In this document: positions 33,045-41,333 of the stretch, one piece after another | How positions within the stretch are numbered: the first letter of the stretch is position 1 | Layout: each line of letters starts with the position of its first letter | NCBI GenBank assembly: GCA_035629335.1 | Contig: DASPIB010000001.1 | Coordinates: 558,001 to 622,000, forward strand | From: Verrucomicrobiia bacterium | GTDB lineage: Bacteria > Patescibacteriota > Saccharimonadia > Saccharimonadales > Saccharimonadaceae | Direction: 5' to 3' | Length of the DNA: 64,000 nt | Notes under the pieces: generated by a model | What the model saw: only the letters and a program-made list of their open reading frames with translations | The model's database searches: none | What the model was told of the DNA's origin: nothing | Program-made: the position numbers and the translations under genes

Positions 33045-33129
33045 TCAAAAAAGAGCCTTGGTTTTCTCAACAGGTGCTCATTTTATAAAATCAGTGTAAC
33101 TTTTGGCACCGTAGAATTGTAAGTACAGT

Positions 33130-33654
33130 ATGCAAAATAAAGATGAATCAGAGCTAATCGCTCATAGCTTAAGCGGCAACCACCAAGCGTATGCCGAGTT
33201 GGTCGACCGTTATAAAAACGCAGTTTACCATCATTGTTTTGCAATTGTGCGCGATGAAGATGTCGCCGAGGATATTGCGCAAGAAACCTTCATCACCGGC
33301 TTTTACAAGCTCGCGCTCTATAAACCAGAGTTCAAATTTAGCACCTGGCTATTTAAAATTGCCACCAATAAAGCTTTGAACTGGCTAAAACAGAACGCTA
33401 AAGTAATTGTCGCCGATGACGAACTCCTCGCCACCATCGCTTCCACCTTGCCAAGCCCAGAAACAGAGGCCAAGTATAGTGAACTGCATCAAGCTGTTAA
33501 AAAGTTGCGGCCAAAATACCAAGCGGTAATAAGCCTGTACTACTGGCAAGGCTTAAGCTACGCCGAAATCGCCACCGTACTGGCATCTCCGGAAGGTTCG
33601 GTAAAGGGTTGGATAGCGAGAGCCAAACAAGAATTAAAAAAGGAGCTAGCATGA
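33130..33654 (+). CDS. ECF-type sigma-70 family RNA polymerase sigma factor
   Basis: A 174-aa protein with region 2 (YAELVDRYKNAVYHHCF ... DEDVAEDIAQETFI, then FKFSTWLFKIATNKALNW) and region 4 (LRPKYQAVISLYYWQGLSYA with helix-turn-helix AEIATVLASPEGSVKGWIAR). It directs RNA polymerase to a small regulon. The next gene overlaps it by four bases (ATGA) and encodes a membrane protein, the usual place for an anti-sigma factor. TAGAAT 12 bases before the ATG may be its -10; a GTAAC-type ECF box upstream is possible but poorly spaced. Confidence 0.93.
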   Translation: MQNKDESELIAHSLSGNHQAYAELVDRYKNAVYHHCFAIVRDEDVAEDIAQETFITGFYKLALYKPEFKFSTWLFKIATNKALNWLKQNAKVIVADDELLATIASTLPSPETEAKYSELHQAVKKLRPKYQAVISLYYWQGLSYAEIATVLASPEGSVKGWIARAKQELKKELA

Positions 33655-34550
33655 AAGATATCGACACGCTTCTAGAGCGTGGCAAGGCGCCATCGCCACG
33701 TCGCGCACTGAGCAAAGATTTTACTGCCAACGTAATTGCAGGTATCGCTACCAAACCCGAGAAAAGATCGTGGTGGCAAACCTTGCAGGGAGCCTTTCGT
33801 ATGAAACTAATGCAAAAACCAATGATGCTAGTCACGGCCATCGCCGCTGTTATTACATTAAGCGGCACAGCCTATGCGCTGACTAATTGGCCGGCCATCT
33901 CAACCATGATTAGTGGCCAAAAAGAATTAAAGTCGGGAAACCGCGTCGTAAAAGTTGAAGCCGAAAATTGCGAATATACCAAATCGATTAACGGCGATCC
34001 GCACAACAAAGTTGCTTATTATGAAGTAAAGAAAGACTCTAAGCTTAGCAACGAACAAGTTGTCGCCATGATTCAGGGCATTTGTGAAGAAAATGTCATG
34101 AATAAGATCGTTAACGAACAGTCTAAAAATCTGCACGAAGCCCTTAAAGGTACGAAGAGCGTCACCAGCACTCGTCTGATGCAAGTTCAGGCCATCAACG
34201 ATACTAGCATCACCCTGAAAACCGACCCTAAATATAGTGACCAACGCACCATTACTTACCAGCTGGCACCGAGCCTCAAGGCATTTAATTACGATGCGCC
34301 AAGCAGCCTCGAGAGCATCAAAGCTGGCGATACTGTTTCGGTAGTATTAAGCGATAGCCGCAACATAAGCACCGAAAAACAGGGCTATACTGAAGATCTG
34401 AATACTATAGCGGTAGAGGTAATTGTTGAGCTAAAACCGCTTACTGGCAACCCTGATACTTTCTACCACAACCTAGGTACCGAGTTCGTGCGGGTTGAGC
34501 CAAGCAAAGACGGCGAAGGCTTCACCAGAGTCTACGACTTCCACAAATAA
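33651..34550 (+). CDS. Single-pass membrane protein, probable anti-sigma partner
   Basis: A protein of about 299 aa starting at ATG 33651 inside the ATGA overlap, with AAAAGGAG upstream (the longer frame from 33609 lies inside the sigma gene). It has a cytosolic N-terminus of about 60 aa, a transmembrane helix (MLVTAIAAVITLSGTAYAL, about 59-77) and an external domain with Cys residues near 105 and 141. It lacks the zinc anti-sigma HxxxCxxC motif, so control of the sigma factor is inferred only from coupling and topology. Confidence 0.8.
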   Translation: MKDIDTLLERGKAPSPRRALSKDFTANVIAGIATKPEKRSWWQTLQGAFRMKLMQKPMMLVTAIAAVITLSGTAYALTNWPAISTMISGQKELKSGNRVVKVEAENCEYTKSINGDPHNKVAYYEVKKDSKLSNEQVVAMIQGICEENVMNKIVNEQSKNLHEALKGTKSVTSTRLMQVQAINDTSITLKTDPKYSDQRTITYQLAPSLKAFNYDAPSSLESIKAGDTVSVVLSDSRNISTEKQGYTEDLNTIAVEVIVELKPLTGNPDTFYHNLGTEFVRVEPSKDGEGFTRVYDFHK

Positions 34551-34567
34551 ACATTTCTCCTCCTTTA

Positions 34568-34606
34568 CTAAAAACGCAGCTTGCCTTAGTGTAGGCTGCG
34601 TTTTTG
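34568..34606. terminator. Bidirectional terminator overlapping the ATPase 3' end
   Basis: AAAAACGCAGC (34570-34580) pairs perfectly with GCTGCGTTTTT (34595-34605). It ends the anti-sigma-like gene on the plus strand. Its right arm and loop are the last codons of the convergent ATPase, whose stop (34586-34588) lies in the loop. Confidence 0.85.
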
Positions 34607-37345
34607 TTTGTAAAGTCGCTGCATCTCGCGTACCAACAGAAAGATGACCGCTGCCCCAAATGCATATAACCAATCTATCCAACCGGGCGGCCCAGTCTTA
34701 AAATAATTAGCGATAATCGGATTATAAATGATCACCAGTACGCAGCTAAGTGAAAACGCGATCGCCGCCCAGAAATGCCAGTTGTGGAACTGGTAAGCGG
34801 TAAAGAAGCCATGCACACTGCGGCGCTGCATAATATTCACCAACTGGCATAAAACAATCGTTAGGTAAGTGATGGTCGTAGCTTGGAAATAGAGCAGGGA
34901 CGTGGCATCTACTGCCTGAGCATCCACCCCGGCCCGCCCATAAAACAGCAAATAGTTCATAAAAGCTAAGCCCCCAATCAATAACCCGCACCAGGCGAGA
35001 TCAGCAATATTTTGCCAGCTCAAGATATGTTCTTTAGGGTGGCGCGGCTGTGCTTTCATAGTTTCGCCTTCGGCTTTATCCCAACCAAGCGCAGCGATCG
35101 GGAATAATTCTGCCAGCAGGTCAATCGCTAAAATCTGAATAATACCGATTGCCAGCGGAATACCTAATAAACTGGCGGCACCCAAACTTGCTAAATTCAC
35201 CACTAATTCTGCAAAGTTAGAAGTGAAACAGCTAAGGGTGCTCTTTTTGATATTAGCAAAAATTGTCCGACCATACCGCACGGCGTTCATGAGGGTGGCA
35301 AAACTGTCGTCGAGCAGAATTACTTCAGATGATTGTTTCGCTACGTCTGTACCAGTGATACCCATTGCCACGCCAATATCGGCTCGCTTTAAAGCCGGCG
35401 CATCGTTGATGCCATCACCGGTGACCGCCACCACTTGACCGGCCTGTTTCACTAAGCTGACAATCCGCATTTTATCTTCTGGCGAAACCCGGCTAAAAAT
35501 CGTAGCGCCGCGCTGCACGTGCTTTAGCACGACCTCGTCGCTCATGGTAACCAACTGTTCGCCAGAAATCGTAGTAAGGCCGTGCGCGGCATCGAGGCCG
35601 GCCTTCCGAGCGATGGCTTCAGCGGTGAGAGCGAAATCGCCGGTGACAATAGTAACTTTAATGTGCGCTTGCCGGGCAGCGGCCATGGCAGCGGGCACTT
35701 CGTCACGCAGTGGGTCGATCATACTCACCATACCCAGGAAAGTGAGCTTTTCTTCAATTTCAGCTAAACTAGCTTTTTTAGCTGTAGCCAGCGGCAGTTC
35801 ACGCTTGGCATACCCCAAATTTCGCATGGCGTCGCGAGCAAGGGTGTCGTTTTGCTCAAGCAACCATTGACGGTCGGCTTCGGTGATTGCCCGAGTTTTT
35901 TGGCCATCCCAGATATGGGTCGATTTTTCGAGCACACTTTCGAGAGCGCCTTTCACGTACGCCACAGCTGTTCTTTCACCGGCTTGGCGGACTGAAGTCA
36001 TGCGCTTTCGGGCTGAATCGAAGGTGAGTTCACGAACTTCCGGCAGGCGGGTTTGCCACTTTTCAAGCGGCAAGCTGGCTTTACGGGCTAGAGTAATGAG
36101 CGCGCCTTCAGTTGGATCACCTAAGCAGTGCCAATCGGCATGTGCATCATCTGGCGGTAACACTTTGGCGTTACTGGCAAGGGCGCCGCTCACCAAAAAT
36201 TCCTCTAGGTGTTCGCGCTCTTTTGCGGTAACGGCCTTGCCATTTTTTTGTATGAGACCTCTCGGAGCATAGCCAGTGCCAGTTGCCTCGTAGTAGTGGC
36301 GGCCAACAATAAACTTTTGAACAGTCATTTGGTTTTTAGTTAAGGTGCCGGTTTTATCGGTACAAATAATATGCGTCGCGCCAAGCGTTTCAACGGCACT
36401 CAATCTTTTCACTAAAGCTTTTGCTCGGGCCAGCTTGCCAGCGGCTTGGGCGAGGGAGGTATTAATTTCGGCCGGCAACCCCTGCGGCACCAGCGAGCTC
36501 GCAAAACCAATCGCAAACAAAAAAGCATCTTTTATAGCCATATCAGATTGAATCGCCACGAACAACAGCACCAGACAAAGCAGTACCACGCCGTAGGTTA
36601 CCCGGGTGGCGATGTGTTGCAGTTCGCGCTGCAAGGGGCTCATTTCGGATGGCGTGGCCTGGCTCAAGCTCGCAATTCGCCCAAGCTCGGTGCTGGCGCC
36701 GGTGGCAATAACCAAACCTTTGGCTTCACCAGTGGCCACAGTTGTGCCCATAAAGGCCAGGTTGTGGCGATTATTCAGCGGTACATGATGGGGCAGGGCG
36801 CGGGTGAATTTGCGCGATGGGTTACTTTCGCCGGTGAGGGCAAAATCGTTAGTGGAAAAAGATAATTCTTCTATAATTCGGACATCTGCAGGCACGGCGT
36901 CGCCTTCGACAAGTCGAATAATATCACCCGGCACAAGTTCCTTGGAGGCGACTTGTTTTAAATTGCCATTTCGGTACACCTGGGCTTGCGGCGTCACCAA
37001 CCGTTCGAGCGCCTGCATGGTTTTTTCCGCCCGGAATTCCTGAAAAAACCCAATCAAGGTATTGAACAATACTAATATGCCAAGAATTATAGCCGTGCGC
37101 GTATCACCCAAATACCACGATATTACACTGCTGACGAGCAGAAGCAGCACCATTAGGTCTTTAAACTGTCGAAGATATTTGTGCGCCCAAGTTTCGCGAC
37201 GTTCAACCGCAAGCGCGTTTGGCCCGTATTTTTGCTGTCGTTTCGTTGCTTCGTGATCAGTGAGACCGGTTGTTGTTGCGCTGTATTCTTGTAATGCGTC
37301 TTCGATTTCTAGCAAGTAGGCTGCTTGTTTGTTTTTTGTCGACAT
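34586..37345 (-). CDS. P-type cation ATPase (P2A/P2-type, Ca2+-ATPase-like)
   Basis: A 919-aa transporter with the cation ATPase N-domain (AYLLEIEDALQEY ... GLTDHEATKRQQKYGPNAL), an actuator TGES loop (ALTGESNP), the phosphorylated Asp330 in CTDKTGTLTKNQ, the hinge TGDGINDAPALKRADIGVAMG and about ten membrane helices. TM4 reads FASSLVPQGLPAEI in place of the usual PEGL, so Gln replaces the Glu of that motif. It pumps Ca2+ or another cation outward using ATP. GTCGACATGGT lies at the start, without an obvious Shine-Dalgarno. It is monocistronic. Confidence 0.95.
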   Translation of the reverse strand: MSTKNKQAAYLLEIEDALQEYSATTTGLTDHEATKRQQKYGPNALAVERRETWAHKYLRQFKDLMVLLLLVSSVISWYLGDTRTAIILGILVLFNTLIGFFQEFRAEKTMQALERLVTPQAQVYRNGNLKQVASKELVPGDIIRLVEGDAVPADVRIIEELSFSTNDFALTGESNPSRKFTRALPHHVPLNNRHNLAFMGTTVATGEAKGLVIATGASTELGRIASLSQATPSEMSPLQRELQHIATRVTYGVVLLCLVLLFVAIQSDMAIKDAFLFAIGFASSLVPQGLPAEINTSLAQAAGKLARAKALVKRLSAVETLGATHIICTDKTGTLTKNQMTVQKFIVGRHYYEATGTGYAPRGLIQKNGKAVTAKEREHLEEFLVSGALASNAKVLPPDDAHADWHCLGDPTEGALITLARKASLPLEKWQTRLPEVRELTFDSARKRMTSVRQAGERTAVAYVKGALESVLEKSTHIWDGQKTRAITEADRQWLLEQNDTLARDAMRNLGYAKRELPLATAKKASLAEIEEKLTFLGMVSMIDPLRDEVPAAMAAARQAHIKVTIVTGDFALTAEAIARKAGLDAAHGLTTISGEQLVTMSDEVVLKHVQRGATIFSRVSPEDKMRIVSLVKQAGQVVAVTGDGINDAPALKRADIGVAMGITGTDVAKQSSEVILLDDSFATLMNAVRYGRTIFANIKKSTLSCFTSNFAELVVNLASLGAASLLGIPLAIGIIQILAIDLLAELFPIAALGWDKAEGETMKAQPRHPKEHILSWQNIADLAWCGLLIGGLAFMNYLLFYGRAGVDAQAVDATSLLYFQATTITYLTIVLCQLVNIMQRRSVHGFFTAYQFHNWHFWAAIAFSLSCVLVIIYNPIIANYFKTGPPGWIDWLYAFGAAVIFLLVREMQRLYKQKRSLH

Positions 37346-37430
37346 GGTTTTATTATGACAGATTAATCGGAATTTGAACTGCTTACAGACGCTTCTGTCA
37401 TTATCTATTGCTCAGGTATCCGACTTTCAC

Positions 37431-37458
37431 TTTACGTTCGTTTTTGTTATGATATAGT
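37431..37458 (+). promoter_or_regulatory. Promoter of the 117-aa gene
   Basis: TTTACG (37431-37436), 16 bases, TATAGT (37453-37458), about 30 bases before an AAGGTGAG ribosome-binding site and ATG 37491. Confidence 0.45.
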
Positions 37459-37490
37459 AAGTGTCCGCAAGCTAGACTGGAAGGTGAGTC

Positions 37491-37844
37491 ATGGCTACGA
37501 AGGCCGAACAGGCGCGTAATTTGCTTGGTGCGATTAGAAAAATCAACCCAGAGGTCAGAGCAAGCAAACTCGACCCACTCGCGAATAATTTGCTCGAGAA
37601 ATACATTCAACTAGTAAATGCTCTAGGTCGAAAGATAGACGCCGAATCTCACCTGATCAAAGTTACGAGTGAGCAAAATGCACTCCCCAAAATTATCCGA
37701 CGTATCGTGACGGGTACGTCAGCACCTCAGCCCATTGATCGAAATAGTCTTGAGCAAGCTATCTTTGAAAAGAACAATACGCTTGAAGAAATCCTTGATT
37801 TCCTTGAGAAGGTGGCCCAAGTGCTTAGCGTGAAGACAGACTAG
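37491..37844 (+). CDS. Hypothetical helical protein (117 aa)
   Basis: Begins MATKAEQARNLLGAIRKINP and is soluble, charged and helical throughout, ending in a coiled-coil-like stretch (NNTLEEILDFLEKVAQVL). AAGGTGAG precedes the ATG. It is flanked by its own promoter and a 13-bp terminator. Not recognised. It belongs with the other small stand-alone genes of this interval. Confidence 0.65.
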   Translation: MATKAEQARNLLGAIRKINPEVRASKLDPLANNLLEKYIQLVNALGRKIDAESHLIKVTSEQNALPKIIRRIVTGTSAPQPIDRNSLEQAIFEKNNTLEEILDFLEKVAQVLSVKTD

Positions 37845-37865
37845 TTTCGCGCCAACATCGTCAGC

Positions 37866-37903
37866 GCGCCCACGACACCATTTTCGTGTCGTGGGCGCTA
37901 ACT
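37866..37903 (+). terminator. Strong terminator hairpin
   Basis: A perfect 13-bp stem, GCGCCCACGACAC (37866-37878) with GTGTCGTGGGCGC (37886-37898), has a 7-base loop and lies just after the 117-aa gene. Confidence 0.8.
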
Positions 37904-37939
37904 ATTTAATAAGTATTCATATCTTCATGTAAAATATGA

Positions 37940-37967
37940 CCCGCCCGGCATAAACCGGACGGGCTTT
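37940..37967 (-). terminator. Terminator of the 163-aa gene
   Basis: On the minus strand GCCCGTCCGG pairs with CCGGGCGGGT across TTTATG, then CATATTTTAC. It lies four bases after the stop of the minus-strand gene at 37971. Confidence 0.6.
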
Positions 37968-37970
37968 CGA

Positions 37971-38462
37971 CTATGCGGTCAGGCTGACAGTAGTACCCTT
38001 CAGAATTAGCTTGAACATTTTCCGCGGCCGGCCACCGCGGCCAGGTCTTTCAACTTCAACACTCGCGAGTATGTTCCCTTGGGCTTCGGTGATAGTACAC
38101 TTCACCAAGGCTTCTCGAGCGACCTTTTCCCAGGCAGTAATACATTGCTGAGGTTGCGTACCCCGGCCGACTGTGACCGTAACCGAACATGGGTCGATTT
38201 CTCGAGGCTTGACTTCGCGAGTGCTGGCTACTGTACGTGCGCCGTGCTCCTCAGCCTCCTGCCTCGATACGCGGTCGGTGAGGCTTTCAACAACATACAG
38301 CTTTCCCTTGATCCGAATGATGTTACCGCGAAGATTATTATTGTCACAAAGATAGAGCTCGGTAAATTCGACAGCCACCTTATGCTGCTTAAGGGCAGCG
38401 ACGAAAGCAGCAGTCAAAGCTTGACCGAAGGGCACTAACACCCGGATTGCAGCGGAGCTCAC
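37971..38462 (-). CDS. Hypothetical protein (163 aa)
   Basis: Begins MSSAAIRVLVPFGQALTAAF. The pattern of charged strands (VEFTELYLCDNNNLRGNIIR, GKLYVVESLTDRV, ILASVEVERPGRGGRPRKMF) suggests an alpha/beta soluble protein with a basic Gly/Arg turn near the C-terminus that could bind nucleic acid. AGAGGTG lies upstream of the ATG on the minus strand. It is divergent from the 304-aa gene. Not recognised. Confidence 0.65.
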   Translation of the reverse strand: MSSAAIRVLVPFGQALTAAFVAALKQHKVAVEFTELYLCDNNNLRGNIIRIKGKLYVVESLTDRVSRQEAEEHGARTVASTREVKPREIDPCSVTVTVGRGTQPQQCITAWEKVAREALVKCTITEAQGNILASVEVERPGRGGRPRKMFKLILKGTTVSLTA

Positions 38463-38563
38463 AGTATTTCACCTCTCGTCGAAACCTGCCTCTACAGTGT
38501 AGAACATTTGTCGTTTAAGGTACATATATTTCATAATTATCTTTTTCAGCGTATAGTAGCAGT

Positions 38564-39478
38564 ATGCACACTCTGGTGGTAAGTTCAGCTAATCTGAATC
38601 TCCCCTACAAACGTGCATTCCTGGAAGGGAGCAGCGGGCATGAGGATTTCTTGAATCAAGTTGGTTACGACGGCTTTGAGATGCATCCGCTGCGCAGCCG
38701 CTTGGCCGCTGAAATTCTGGCCGGAAAGCGTGCGGCGCTTGATTTGGTGACCTCGCTGCACCAGTCATTTTCGGGGAGCACGCTGCGTGGTCTGGCTCGT
38801 GAAGCCTTGCCGCCCCAGCCAATTAAGCCTCGCCAGCGGCAGGTGGCTTTCGCCGCCATGCTGCCAAGTCTGTCGCGCTCTTTGGCACATTTGCAGCTGT
38901 ACCAGCAGCGCAAGGGCGAACCGCTGCGGGCGGTGCTTTACCCCAACGAGCAGCAGCCGCCAAGTCGCGAGACCATTGACTACCGCAGTTTGGCAGGCGT
39001 CTTTGCCGAGCGGCTGTGGCAGCCGACCGCTGAAGTGCTGCAGCAACTCAATGTACTGCACTCGAGCACAACGGTCACGCTTGACGGCATGGTGCGGGCC
39101 ATGCCCAAGATGGGTTTCGATAAGCTCTGTATCGACACCTTCCACTGGGTGGCCAGGCGCAATGGCCATGTCATGCCGCCCTGGCAAGAGGCTTTGCCGT
39201 TTCTTGCGAGTCGCAGCTTCATCAGTGAAGTCCATTTTGGGCCCGCCCGCAGTGACTTCAATGATGACGGTACGCAGCTCCGAATGATCTTGAAAGGACA
39301 GATCGCCCGCACAAAGGCCGGCAAGATGCTTCTCACGACCGCCGCGCATCTTCCGGAGAACCAAGAGCTATATGTGGTAACCGAGCTCACGCACGCAGCA
39401 ATTACCGAACTCGGCTACCAGGATTACCAGGGTATCCACAAAGAAGTTGTGGGTGCTATTCGCGGCCTCCTGGCCTAG
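38564..39478 (+). CDS. Hypothetical protein, possibly a xylose-isomerase-like TIM barrel (304 aa)
   Basis: A protein of good coding character, visibly more GC-rich than its neighbours. Some segments recall sugar-phosphate isomerase/endonuclease IV barrels: VGYDGFEMHPLRSRLAAE near 33-50, LVTSLHQSF near 61-69 and MGFDKLCIDTFHW near 186-198, in the order seen for strands beta1, beta2 and a middle strand of that fold. Metal ligands cannot all be identified. TATAGT (38552-38557) ends six bases before the ATG and there is no Shine-Dalgarno, so the message is probably leaderless. It has its own terminator. Confidence 0.65.
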   Translation: MHTLVVSSANLNLPYKRAFLEGSSGHEDFLNQVGYDGFEMHPLRSRLAAEILAGKRAALDLVTSLHQSFSGSTLRGLAREALPPQPIKPRQRQVAFAAMLPSLSRSLAHLQLYQQRKGEPLRAVLYPNEQQPPSRETIDYRSLAGVFAERLWQPTAEVLQQLNVLHSSTTVTLDGMVRAMPKMGFDKLCIDTFHWVARRNGHVMPPWQEALPFLASRSFISEVHFGPARSDFNDDGTQLRMILKGQIARTKAGKMLLTTAAHLPENQELYVVTELTHAAITELGYQDYQGIHKEVVGAIRGLLA

Positions 39479-39482
39479 CCGC

Positions 39483-39518
39483 TGCCGGCAGAGATAACCC
39501 CTCTCTGCCGGCACATTT
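39483..39518 (+). terminator. Terminator of the 304-aa gene
   Basis: TGCCGGCAGAG (39483-39493) pairs perfectly with CTCTGCCGGCA (39503-39513), followed by CATTTAATT. Confidence 0.8.
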
Positions 39519-39591
39519 AATTACGTGGGTCTATTCTTTTATTCAGTAATATTTTATAGTAGTCATCAAGCCATAGGCATAAGGAGAAGCG

Positions 39592-40047
39592 GTGAAAGAA
39601 GCCCCACCCGAAACGATCGAGCTGCTGAAAAACATCGTACGCCGTTGTCGCGCCGGTCATATGCGTGGCGCAGAGTACTTGGCCGCTACAGCGGTGAAGT
39701 ACCGGTTGAACCTGGGTACCATCGGGACCAGCCAGGTAGAAGTTGATGGGTGGATCCGCCATGCGCTGATCCACCATGTTAGAGCGTGCGTCGCTCAGTG
39801 CGAAGCCGCGCAGAGTAACAGCAATTTTCCCGAAGCTGTATCAGATTTGTTTGAATTGATGGTGGATAGAGTACTCACCCTCAAAGAAGTTGGCATCAGC
39901 CGGGAACAGATCGAAAAGCTCCGCGATCGTGCACTGGTCTACATCGAAGAGAAGCACCAGGTAGGTGACAGAGAATTCAGTACCCAAGCCTGGGCGACCC
40001 TCTGGAATAAAATTTCTATTCGATCAGAAGCTATTCTTATGAGCTAA
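39592..40047 (+). CDS. Hypothetical helical protein (151 aa)
   Basis: GTG start at 39592 with AAGGAG (39581-39586) five bases upstream. It begins MKEAPPETIELLKNIVRRC and is soluble and helical, with a C-terminal LREQIEKLRDRALVYIEEKH-like charged helix. It is a single gene with its own terminator. Not recognised. Confidence 0.65.
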   Translation: MKEAPPETIELLKNIVRRCRAGHMRGAEYLAATAVKYRLNLGTIGTSQVEVDGWIRHALIHHVRACVAQCEAAQSNSNFPEAVSDLFELMVDRVLTLKEVGISREQIEKLRDRALVYIEEKHQVGDREFSTQAWATLWNKISIRSEAILMS

Positions 40048-40053
40048 GGTGGT

Positions 40054-40083
40054 TGGCGGCACCCATACGGTGCCGCCATTTAA
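40054..40083 (+). terminator. Terminator of the 151-aa gene
   Basis: TGGCGGCACC (40054-40063) pairs with GGTGCCGCCA (40069-40078), followed by TTTAAAT. Confidence 0.8.
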
Positions 40084-40153
40084 ATAGTCATAATTTTAAA
40101 CCGGCAGAGACTAGGCCAGCTGTCTTGTTTTTCATACCTGCTATACTGTAGCT

Positions 40154-40717
40154 ATGAAAAACATAAGCACTTTCAAAGCTGGTGGCTTCACTATAATTGA
40201 ATTGCTGATTGTTATTGTGGTGGTGGCTATTCTGGCGAGTCTCACGCTCGTCAGTTTCAGAAACATCACCGCCCAGGCCAACGATACCAAGCGCAAACAA
40301 GACTTAAAAACCATTCAGACTGCCATGCTTTCGTACTTTCAAGCTGAAGGGGAGTGGCCGAAATCTGGCAATAACTGCACCACAAATTCGCATGGTGAGC
40401 ACTTCACCTCGGCCAGAGGTTCGGCTGGTGGGGGCAATCAAAACGGTAACTCTATGATAGATTGCTTAAAGAAAGCTGGGTACATATCGACTGATATTAT
40501 TGATCCTTCTGGCGCTGGTAGCTGCGAGATAGATAGCGACCACTCCAACTGCCGCACCTATATGAAGGGTCACTGCATGGAAGACGGCCAAGAGCGGGTG
40601 TATTTATTCGCTAATCTTGAAACCTTGCCCCACACTAGCACCGACACTGACCTCTGTGGCACCGTCAAACAGTGGGACACGAAGTACGGCATGAATTATA
40701 CTCTTCAAGTTCAGTAA
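40154..40717 (+). CDS. Type IV pilin-like / pseudopilin protein
   Basis: A 187-aa protein with a prepilin leader: after MKNISTFKAG comes the cleavage/methylation motif G|FTIIELLIVIVVVAILASL, with Glu at +5, then a coiled stalk (NITAQANDTKRKQDLKTIQT). A globular C-domain has six or so Cys, likely disulfide-bonded. Such subunits build type IV pili or pseudopili; Saccharibacteria use type IV pili for motility and host contact. No pilus machinery is nearby, so this is an orphan minor pilin. TATACT ends five bases before the ATG, suggesting a leaderless mRNA. Confidence 0.88.
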   Translation: MKNISTFKAGGFTIIELLIVIVVVAILASLTLVSFRNITAQANDTKRKQDLKTIQTAMLSYFQAEGEWPKSGNNCTTNSHGEHFTSARGSAGGGNQNGNSMIDCLKKAGYISTDIIDPSGAGSCEIDSDHSNCRTYMKGHCMEDGQERVYLFANLETLPHTSTDTDLCGTVKQWDTKYGMNYTLQVQ

Positions 40718-40744
40718 AAAATCTGCTATAATCATCCCTGCTAC

Positions 40745-40819
40745 TGGGGATTGGCCAAGTGGTAAGGCACCAGGTTTTGGTCCTGGCATTCGGGGGTTCG
40801 AATCCCTCATCCCCAGCCA
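40745..40819 (+). tRNA. trnQ: tRNA-Gln (UUG)
   Basis: A full cloverleaf is visible: acceptor TGGGGAT/ATCCCCA, anticodon stem CCAGG/CCTGG around loop TTTTGGT (anticodon TTG), T-arm GGGGG-TTCGAAT-CCCTC, discriminator G and an encoded CCA (40817-40819). The anticodon reads CAA/CAG glutamine codons. Confidence 0.97.
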
Positions 40820-40856
40820 TGAAAAAAGATTGATAATCTATCAATCTTTTTTCATG
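40819..40856. terminator. 17-bp hairpin directly after tRNA-Gln
   Basis: ATGAAAAAAGATTGATA (40819-40835) pairs perfectly with TATCAATCTTTTTTCAT (40839-40855) across a 3-base loop. The left arm begins with the last A of the tRNA CCA. It acts as the tRNA terminator (T6 in the right arm). A related, less perfect hairpin lies at 46268-46300. Confidence 0.85.
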
Positions 40857-41006
40857 TAATTATTTTTCCAAAATAGCGTAATGAGCCAGGCAACCCTCTT
40901 TTCTTGTTGCGCTAGTCCAGTTCATGAATCTATGCAAATGCAATTATAAATGTTATATTATTTAAGATAGGTTGACGACCGACAATCACGGATTTGGAGC
41001 GTAAAA

Positions 41007-41252
41007 ATGGCTTTGAACTGGACGAATATCGATGACGCTGCCAGGAAGCTCGCTGCACCAATCGCGGTGGCTACGCTCATGGGGGAATACCCGGCCACTG
41101 AGGATGCACTAAATGTCGTACGGAGCGTGATGAGCGATGACTATGATCCGAGCGACGAGGACTACAGAGCGGTAGTGGAGCGAGCCAACACCATCTACCC
41201 TGGGCGTACCGTATCGTACCGTGAAGGAAACTTCGTCATCGAGCGGACGTAG
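41007..41252 (+). CDS. Small hypothetical protein (81 aa)
   Basis: ATG 41007 has GGAG at 40996-40999. The acidic protein starts MALNWTNIDDAARKLAAPIA and ends ERT; helical first half, then YPGRTVSYREGNFVIERT, which may be a strand pair. It is monocistronic, with a strong terminator. Not recognised. Confidence 0.6.
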   Translation: MALNWTNIDDAARKLAAPIAVATLMGEYPATEDALNVVRSVMSDDYDPSDEDYRAVVERANTIYPGRTVSYREGNFVIERT

Positions 41253-41290
41253 CTGCTACCATCTTTAAACCTGACCTACCTGTCGAACAA

Positions 41291-41333
41291 TACCTCGCCA
41301 ATGCCTCCAGGATTGGCGAGGTGCTTTACTTTT
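41291..41333 (+). terminator. Terminator of the 81-aa gene
   Basis: ACCTCGCCAAT (41292-41302) pairs perfectly with ATTGGCGAGGT (41312-41322), then GCTTTACTTTT. Confidence 0.85.

Noticed and set aside
33081-33120. Autoregulated ECF promoter (GTAAC / CGTA) before the sigma gene
   Set aside because: GTAAC and CGTAGA are present but only about nine bases apart, too close for an ECF promoter.
38765-39390. 199-aa and 136-aa minus-strand ORFs opposite the 304-aa gene
   Set aside because: GC-rich genes give long antisense frames. The plus strand has a -10 box, a terminator and better composition.
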